Assembly: GCA_017609625.1 (NCBI GenBank)
Contig: JAFCDN010000013.1
Coordinates: 1-35,516 of the forward strand
Length of the DNA: 35,516 bases
Reading direction: 5' to 3'
From: Candidatus Iainarchaeum sp.
GTDB taxonomy: Archaea; Iainarchaeota; Iainarchaeia; Iainarchaeales; 1-14-0-10-31-34
Shown here: positions 30,088-35,516 of the stretch, piece after piece
Position numbering within the stretch: the first letter of the stretch is position 1
How the letters are laid out: each line of letters begins with the position of its first letter
Position numbers and translations under genes: made by a program
Notes under the pieces: generated by a model
Told to the model about the DNA's origin: nothing
Database searches by the model: none
What the model saw: only the letters and a program-made list of their open reading frames with translations

Positions 30088-33000
30088 TTAAGTTATATCT
30101 ATATCCCCACAGTTTGTGGGATAAACCCAGGATTCTGTTTTTTTGTCATAATATGGCGTGCAAGTTGTTATGCATGTTCCTTCAATGCACCCTATTGAAC
30201 AGTATTCAGGTATTTTTTCTTCACAGTTTCCATAAGGGTCTGGGCAAGCATATTTTATTATTCTGCTTGAATCTAAACAGTAATTGGAGTGTAAGCCTTG
30301 ATTGTCTGTGCAGCCATTTGAGGTCACTGTACAAATTGGATTGCATTTTCCATCTGAACAGCCTCCATAACAAATTGTTGGGGGATAATAATCACAAAAC
30401 CCTTGTTCTCCTGAATTACAGTAAGCTTCATTTATGTTGTCGCCAGAACAATAATCGGAATTAACACTAATCCCCTTCTCAAAAATTTCTGAACAAGTTC
30501 CTGTAACAGTATTATTTATTCCATTATCTGAATCTTTGCAGCTAAGGCATTCTCCACCTCTGCACCCATACCTGCATGTTGAATCAAAAGATTCTTGATT
30601 GAGGATATAAACAGATCTGTCATTATTTGAATTACAATAATTTTCTACAATGCCACAATTTTGTTGTGTTTCAGTGCATGAAAAAACTTCGACACCATTA
30701 AGAGTGCAGTAATCATAAGTATCATGCGCGCCCTCCAAAACATCTTGAAGGTCTTTTGTCAAGCCTTTTTCAAATATTTTTATTCCATTATCAGAATCTG
30801 TGCAAGGACTTGGGCAAAATGTTTCATTGCATCTATAATATTGTTCTCCACAATCTGTTTTTTCTATACAAAGCGGATTTTCATCAAAGTAGTTTGGAAA
30901 TCCAGGAGAAACTTTTTCAACACAAACCCAAACCCCTGTTCCTCTGCAACCAAACCAACCATAAAAATTTCCGCCAACAAAACAATCTTCATTGCATTGG
31001 TCTCCATAAGGATTGTTGATTCCTAATGGCGCAGCATAATCACATAATTCTCCTTCATCTAATGTGCCATTGCCACAGCTGTTTGAAACGAGTTCATCAA
31101 ATGTGCTGTTCCAATTATTTAGTTCTTCTTCAAAGTTTCCGTTTTTTATAATATTTTCATAAGTTTGTGTAGCATTTGGATAAGCATCTTTATAATTTCC
31201 GTAATTAATTTTTTTTTCTAATTCCCATTTCCCGTCTGCTTGCTCTAATGCAACCATATAGTGTCCATCATCAGTGTGGCTTGGATACCATTGTTTGTTA
31301 TTTCTTGTATTGACAGTTTCATCAATATGCCATATTAAAAGACCTTTTCCAGGCAAGTATGTGTCATAGCCTATTTTTTGCCTGTTTTCAATAAGAAAAT
31401 ATTCTTCACTAGAAAGATCATTGTCTGTCCATAAACGAAAAACTCCTTGGTTAGAATTTTCTGAATTAGGGAGCTGAATTGTTGCAGGAGATGTTGCAGG
31501 TGTTTTTGGATTTATAAAACCCAGTTTAACTTTGCTCCATGCATCAAAATGTGAAGGATAGCTTCCATCATAATTTGGACCACTCCATGAACCAAGTGCC
31601 ATTACACTCCATAATCCTAATCCATGCGAGTCATAATCATAATCATATAAATCAGGCAAGCCAAATAAATGTCCTATTTCATGACAATAAACTCCTATTG
31701 TCATGTCTTCAGGGTTAGTCCAGTATTCAGGCTGAATTGAATATCTAGAAATATCAACTCCGTCTCGATTTTGTGTAGAAATGCCCCATGCATGTGACCA
31801 AATGTCATTTGAACTCCCTGTTTTTTCTGCGCCAGGACCTGTATGAACTATAACTAAACCTTCAACTTTACCATCTCCATCATTGTCGTATTCAGAAAAG
31901 TCTACTGTCGGATCAATAATTTCTATTAAGTCTTCCGCTAATTTTTGGCTGTTTTGTGGATATCCTCCAATTCCTTGCTGTGCATTAACATAGTATGAAT
32001 ATGTTTCTGGAGCTCTTTTCCATCCCATAGAAGAAGGAAGATTAACTGTTATTATATCAAGCTGGCTGTAAGAATTTTCTCTGTAATATAATCTGACAGA
32101 ACTCTCAGTTTCTGAAAAAATAAGTGAATCAAAAAACAATGGTTCTACTTGAGAAACATTGTCTGAGAAGTCTGCCAAAATAACAAGAATTTTAAAGTCA
32201 GTTGCAGAATCAGCTTCTGATATTGTTTTTGTCAATGCTTTTGATTCTAAATAATCTATAAGCTTAAATTCCCCTGGCTGGTCTAAACCTTTTTCTATTA
32301 GTTCATTCCTTTTTTTTATAGCATAAGGAATTTCTATTATTCCTTCTTTTATTTTTTCTTCAAGGTCTGGATGTGAGGGCATTGGAGAAGGTGCAGATAC
32401 AGAAACAGTTGCAGTCATTGTAGATTCCGAACCTGAAATGTTTTCAATGCTGATTCCAGTATCAGTTCCATCATAATTTCTTGAATCTGGTTGGGTGTCA
32501 AATTTAAATGCAATATTTCCTTCACCGGTTTTTCTTAATTCTACATCATCAACATAATTATATAATGACAAATCCAAATTTCCTGAGCCAGCAGTAATAA
32601 CAAGTTTTGGATTGTCATTTGTTGAATCAGGAGTTGTAAATACACATTTTGTTTGATTCCAGTCTTCTGTTACATTTCCATCGCAGCCCAAACTTCCAAA
32701 ATATGTCTCTCCGCAATAGCTTAAATCATTATCAGAACATATTGTAATTCTTGTTCCTTCTGAATAATTTCCTAATAAACTCCAGTAAGAAAGTATATAT
32801 TCAGTATTTGGTTCAAGAGTTAGAGGTTGATAAAGTTCTAAATTTCCTTTAATTGCCTTTACACAATAATTTCCCGAATGACACTGAAGAGCTGTTATAG
32901 CTTGAGCAGAAGTTTCACAAACTCTTTCTTCGTCTATTTGTGTATCGCAGTCGTTGTCTTTTCCGTCGCAGATTTCAGTTGAGGGAAAACAAGCAGCTTC

Positions 33001-33099
33001 TTTAGACAAAGGTTTAAACGCTTCTCCTATTCCATCTTCAGCACAACCAGAAAAAAGAATAGCAAAAACCAAAAAAAAAAATGCAAAGTTTTTATTCAT
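30088..33099 (-). CDS. Lipid-anchored M6-family metalloprotease with Cys-rich repeats
   Basis: 1003 residues. Order: lipobox FSGC (C19) and MopE-like CDGKDNDCDTQIDEE (44-58), both nearly identical to the subtilase N-terminus; a carbohydrate-binding-like beta domain (about 72-190, LYQPLTLEPNTEYILSYWS...VDDVELRK); propeptide (MPSHPDLEEKIKEG, about 240-280); catalytic M6 domain with HEIGHLFGLPD (H473, E474, H477, D483) and SVMALGSWSG; then CGNGTLDEGELCD (a DUF4215-like Cys motif) and about 250 residues of Cys repeats (CTDSDNGI..., CKDSDNGIN..., YGGCSDGKC, SIGCIEGTC). Immune inhibitor A-type peptidases are the best-known relatives. The zinc site is intact. Substrate unknown. Confidence 0.92.
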   Translation of the reverse strand: MNKNFAFFFLVFAILFSGCAEDGIGEAFKPLSKEAACFPSTEICDGKDNDCDTQIDEERVCETSAQAITALQCHSGNYCVKAIKGNLELYQPLTLEPNTEYILSYWSLLGNYSEGTRITICSDNDLSYCGETYFGSLGCDGNVTEDWNQTKCVFTTPDSTNDNPKLVITAGSGNLDLSLYNYVDDVELRKTGEGNIAFKFDTQPDSRNYDGTDTGISIENISGSESTMTATVSVSAPSPMPSHPDLEEKIKEGIIEIPYAIKKRNELIEKGLDQPGEFKLIDYLESKALTKTISEADSATDFKILVILADFSDNVSQVEPLFFDSLIFSETESSVRLYYRENSYSQLDIITVNLPSSMGWKRAPETYSYYVNAQQGIGGYPQNSQKLAEDLIEIIDPTVDFSEYDNDGDGKVEGLVIVHTGPGAEKTGSSNDIWSHAWGISTQNRDGVDISRYSIQPEYWTNPEDMTIGVYCHEIGHLFGLPDLYDYDYDSHGLGLWSVMALGSWSGPNYDGSYPSHFDAWSKVKLGFINPKTPATSPATIQLPNSENSNQGVFRLWTDNDLSSEEYFLIENRQKIGYDTYLPGKGLLIWHIDETVNTRNNKQWYPSHTDDGHYMVALEQADGKWELEKKINYGNYKDAYPNATQTYENIIKNGNFEEELNNWNSTFDELVSNSCGNGTLDEGELCDYAAPLGINNPYGDQCNEDCFVGGNFYGWFGCRGTGVWVCVEKVSPGFPNYFDENPLCIEKTDCGEQYYRCNETFCPSPCTDSDNGIKIFEKGLTKDLQDVLEGAHDTYDYCTLNGVEVFSCTETQQNCGIVENYCNSNNDRSVYILNQESFDSTCRYGCRGGECLSCKDSDNGINNTVTGTCSEIFEKGISVNSDYCSGDNINEAYCNSGEQGFCDYYPPTICYGGCSDGKCNPICTVTSNGCTDNQGLHSNYCLDSSRIIKYACPDPYGNCEEKIPEYCSIGCIEGTCITTCTPYYDKKTESWVYPTNCGDIDIT

Positions 33100-33135
33100 A
33101 TAATTAATTAATGCATTACTAGTATAAAAAAGTAT
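33100..33135 (-). promoter_or_regulatory. Promoter of the M6 protease gene, conserved with that of the subtilase
   Basis: In the 46-nt gap after the transketolase stop, the minus strand has ACTTTTTTATACTAG, then TAATGCATTAATTAATTAT and the ATG. The same words in the same order precede the subtilase. The predicted start is within a few bases of the ATG. Confidence 0.5.
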
Positions 33136-33145
33136 TCTTAAAACA

Positions 33146-34126
33146 CTATTTCTTCATTTCTAAAACGTCTTTTACTGCCTGGATTATTTCTTTTGAAGTA
33201 CAGCCAAACTTTTCTAATAGTTCTTCTGGTTCTCCTGATTCTCCAAACCTGTCTTGTATTCCGACAAACTTGATTGGAACAGGAAAACTTTCAGCTAAAA
33301 CTTCTGCTACTGCAGAGCCCATTCCTCCTTGAACCTGGTGTTCTTCTGCTGTAACTACTGCGCCGGTTTTTTTTGCTGCTTCTATAAGAGTTTTTTTGTC
33401 TATTGGTTTTACTGTATGGTTGTTGATTACCATTACTTCAATTCCTTGTTCTTCTAGTTTTTCTGCTGCAATCAAAGCTTCATAAACCATTATTCCGCAT
33501 GCTATAACACAAACATCTTTTCCTTCCCTGAAAACTTCTGCTCTGCCGATTTTGAATGGAGTTTGTTCTGTTGTAATTGTAGGAACTTTTTCTCTTCCAA
33601 ATCTTAAATAAACCGGACCTTTTAGCAGACCTGATTCTATTGTTGCTTTTTCTCCTTCAACTGCATCTGCCGGCACAACCACAACCAGATTTGGAATGCA
33701 TCTGGTTATTGCAATATCTTCTAATGCCTGGTGTGTTGCTCCATCCGGCCCGACAGAAATTCCTGCATGAGCTCCTTCGATTTTTACATTTGCCTGAGAA
33801 TAGCATACACTAATCCTTAATTGATCCCAGTTTCTTCCTGGACTAAATACTGCATAAGAGCTTACAAAAGGAATTTTTCCTTCATCTGACAAGCCAGCTG
33901 CAATTCCCATCATATTTTGTTCTGCTACTCCGACTTCAATAAATCTTTCTGGAAACTTTTCTTCAAACCAGCCCATTCTGGTTGAATCAGATAAATCACA
34001 GCATAATGCAACTATGTTTTCATTTTTTTCTCCTAATGCAACCAATCCTTTTCCATATCCGTCTCTGCTTGGAATTCCTTTTGCTTCATGAATATTTTTT
34101 ATTAAATGCATGTCCTGATTAATCAT
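33146..34126 (-). CDS. Transketolase, C-terminal subunit
   Basis: Pyrimidine-binding and C-terminal domains of transketolase, which moves two-carbon units between sugar phosphates. Seen are GIPSRDGYGKGLVALGEKNENIVALCCDLSDSTRM, RFIEVGVAEQNMMGIAAGLSDEGKIPFVSSYAVF (with the catalytic-type Glu of the VAEQNM motif), GPDGATHQALEDIAITR and PVYLRFGREKVP. 326 aa is the usual length when the enzyme is split. It starts 1 nt after the N-terminal subunit gene. With it, this probably supplies ribose or erythrose phosphates through non-oxidative pentose interconversion. Confidence 0.94.
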   Translation of the reverse strand: MINQDMHLIKNIHEAKGIPSRDGYGKGLVALGEKNENIVALCCDLSDSTRMGWFEEKFPERFIEVGVAEQNMMGIAAGLSDEGKIPFVSSYAVFSPGRNWDQLRISVCYSQANVKIEGAHAGISVGPDGATHQALEDIAITRCIPNLVVVVPADAVEGEKATIESGLLKGPVYLRFGREKVPTITTEQTPFKIGRAEVFREGKDVCVIACGIMVYEALIAAEKLEEQGIEVMVINNHTVKPIDKKTLIEAAKKTGAVVTAEEHQVQGGMGSAVAEVLAESFPVPIKFVGIQDRFGESGEPEELLEKFGCTSKEIIQAVKDVLEMKK

Positions 34127-34127
34127 T

Positions 34128-34979
34128 TTATTCGCCTTCCTTTATTTTTTTTTCTATTTCATTTAATTCTTTCAAAGCTTTTTCTTTTTCTTCTTGGTTT
34201 GGAGCCCTTCCATGCCATGTATGTTTTCCTTCAATAAAAGAAACATCTTTTCCTGGAATAGTGTTTGCAATTATTGCAATGGGTTTTCCTTCAACTTTTT
34301 TTGCTTTTTCAAATGCGTCAATCAGTTCTTCCACTGAATTTCCATTACATGTTATTACATGAAAATTAAATGCCTCAAATTTTTTATCTAATGGATCTAA
34401 TGGCATTACTTTTTCTGTGTTGCCGTCAATCTGAATATAGTTTCTGTCAATCACTATAATATAATTATCTAATTTGTGTTTTGCTGCAAACATAAATGCT
34501 TCCCATGCCTGTCCTTCATTTATTTCTCCGTCTCCAACCAGACAAAACACTTTGAATTTTTTGTTATCCATTTTTGCTGCCAAAGCAATTCCTGCTGTAA
34601 GAGAAGTTCCCTGCCCTAAAGGGCCTGAAGTGCTTTCTATTCCAGGCAAAGCAAGGTTGTGCGGATGGCCTTGCAATCTTGTTCCTAATTTTCTCAGGGT
34701 TTTTAGTTCTTCTACTGGAAAAAAACCAGCTCTAGCCATTGCAGCATATCTTACAGGGCATACATGCCCGTGAGATAAAATTAATCTGTCTCTTTCTTTC
34801 ATTTCAGGGTTTTTGGGATCATGATTTAATGTATTAAAATATAATACAGCCAGCATGTCTGCCATTCCTAATGACCCTGCAGAATGCCCTGATTTTGCTT
34901 CTGCAAGCATTTCAATAATATCTTTTCTTATAGTATTTGACATTAATTTCAATTCTTTTATTTCAGTAATTTTTTCCAT
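34128..34979 (-). CDS. Transketolase, N-terminal (TPP-binding) subunit
   Basis: TPP pyrophosphate-binding half of split transketolase, 283 aa. Seen are SGHSAGSLGMADMLAVLYF, DRLILSHGHVCPVRYAAMARAGFFP, RLQGHPHNLALPGIESTSGPLGQGTSLTAGIALAAK, and the TPP motif GDGEINEGQAWEAFMFAAKHKLDNYIIVIDRN (GDG at 149-151, Asn at 180). Ends in a charged helix (KALKELNEIEKKIKEGE). Preceded by GTGAGTGATAAAAA and a TATA-like box about 60 bp upstream. The C-terminal subunit follows directly. Confidence 0.95.
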   Translation of the reverse strand: MEKITEIKELKLMSNTIRKDIIEMLAEAKSGHSAGSLGMADMLAVLYFNTLNHDPKNPEMKERDRLILSHGHVCPVRYAAMARAGFFPVEELKTLRKLGTRLQGHPHNLALPGIESTSGPLGQGTSLTAGIALAAKMDNKKFKVFCLVGDGEINEGQAWEAFMFAAKHKLDNYIIVIDRNYIQIDGNTEKVMPLDPLDKKFEAFNFHVITCNGNSVEELIDAFEKAKKVEGKPIAIIANTIPGKDVSFIEGKHTWHGRAPNQEEKEKALKELNEIEKKIKEGE

Positions 34980-35035
34980 TTTTTATCACTCACAAAAATC
35001 AGGTATTGGTTCTAAATGAGTTTAACTTGGAAAAT

Positions 35036-35048
35036 CTTTTTAAACTTA
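35036..35048 (-). promoter_or_regulatory. Promoter (TATA box) of the transketolase genes
   Basis: The minus strand reads AAGTTTAAAAAG; transcription would begin near 35015, leaving a leader of roughly 35 nt that carries GTGAGTGA ahead of the ATG. Confidence 0.45.
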
Positions 35049-35075
35049 TTTCGCAGGGGATTGACGAAAACTGCT

Positions 35076-35516
35076 TTAAGTGATGTTAGGCGTGTCTCCG
35101 TTATCTGCAACGCAAACCATTGTTCCTCCAACTTTTGTGCATGTCTGTCCTATTGGGCAGCCGCATTCCCAGCACCAGCTTTCAAATTCTCCGTTGTTGC
35201 AGTAATTTAATCCAGAGCATTCTCCTGTTGGAGTGCCGTTAGAGCAGAGTGGACATTTTCCTGGGCTTTGTGCGGTTCCATTTAATATTTGTGCAAGCAT
35301 TACAACATCAACTGCGCCTAAACTTCCGTTCCTGCTTAAATCTGCACAGCAGACATTTTCTGGAACAGGAGTTGTTCCTCTGTAAACAATTTCTGTTAAT
35401 AAATTCAGGTCTGTTTCTGTAATGTTTTGGTCTCCGTCTACATCTCCAATCTTTTGTCCTGTTATGCAGGGAGTTAAATTTACTGGGCCTTCAACATAGA
35501 CTTCTTTGTTTATTAT
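35076..35516 (-). CDS. C-terminal part of a secreted dockerin/Cys-rich protein (5' end beyond window)
   Basis: The frame is open from the window edge to TAA at 35076, 146 residues; the track lists only the part after an internal Met. The segment IGDVDGDQNITETDLNLLTEIVY...CCADLSRNGSLGAVDVVMLAQILNG is a two-repeat dockerin-like domain (Ca2+-binding D-x-D-x-D loops; the second loop is degenerate, DLSRNGSLGAVD). A Cys-rich tail follows: KCPLCSNGTPTGECSGLNYCNNGEFESWCWECGCPIGQTCTKVGGTMVC. The upstream domains lie outside the window, so the main function is unknown. Related in layout to the subtilase dockerin in this window. Confidence 0.85.
   Translation of the reverse strand: MINKEVYVEGPVNLTPCITGQKIGDVDGDQNITETDLNLLTEIVYRGTTPVPENVCCADLSRNGSLGAVDVVMLAQILNGTAQSPGKCPLCSNGTPTGECSGLNYCNNGEFESWCWECGCPIGQTCTKVGGTMVCVADNGDTPNIT

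Overview
This is an A+T-rich archaeal chromosome segment. The evidence is an archaeal RNA polymerase/str operon (rpoH, split rpoB, split rpoA, L30e, short NusA, uS12, uS7, EF-2), TATA-type promoters with short or no leaders, an archaeal-type CTP-dependent riboflavin kinase, DUF211, and a transketolase split into two genes. Secreted proteins carry MopE-like CDGxDNDCD motifs, dockerins and 'CxDSDNG...GCxxGxC' cysteine repeats. Such proteins are common in DPANN-type lineages, so a DPANN or similar small-genome archaeon is my best guess. The lineage cannot be fixed from the sequence alone.

Layout. 1-94: tail of a convergent gene. 95-13139 (minus): the rpo/str operon in classical archaeal order, ending in an EF-2 gene interrupted by a 547-residue intein inside the GTPase P-loop. 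13347-13997 (plus): HTH-riboflavin kinase. 14591-15514 then 13987-14589 (minus): a lipoprotein-like membrane protein and a Lys/Glu-rich protein. 15558-16643 (minus): an A-B-A-B tandem duplication of a two-gene membrane-protein cassette; both B genes (58 and 56 aa) are missing from the ORF track. 16728-17477 (minus): UppP-type phosphatase, divergent from a VapBC-like toxin-antitoxin pair (17538-18174). 18245-18745: Cys-rich lipoprotein. 18738-20090 (minus): MATE transporter. 20206-22775 (plus): 2-oxoacid:ferredoxin oxidoreductase (fused gamma-alpha, then beta). 22776-25757 (minus): lipid-anchored subtilase with an Asp-box propeller inserted before its catalytic domain and a C-terminal dockerin. 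25776-25922: an intergenic stretch with a structured element. 25923-26863 (minus): DUF211 and a VIT1/CCC1-like transporter. 26915-27988 (plus): GT4 glycosyltransferase. 27985-29979 (minus): lipid-anchored PF09826-type beta-propeller. 30088-33099 (minus): lipid-anchored M6 metalloprotease. 33146-34979 (minus): split transketolase. 35076-end (minus): 3' part of a dockerin/Cys-rich secreted protein.

The left third is informational core. The right two thirds combine central carbon metabolism (KorAB-like, transketolase) with a lipid-anchored cell-surface set: two proteases sharing the same N-terminal cassette and promoter region, a propeller protein, dockerins, a glycosyltransferase and a lipid-phosphate phosphatase. 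Gene packing is tight, and every complete convergent pair abuts or overlaps at its 3' ends. The most unusual items are the duplicated A-B membrane cassette, the propeller insertion in the subtilase, the shared 5' cassette of the two proteases, and the structured intergenic element at about 25.8 kb. I saw no rRNA, tRNA, CRISPR array or transposase.
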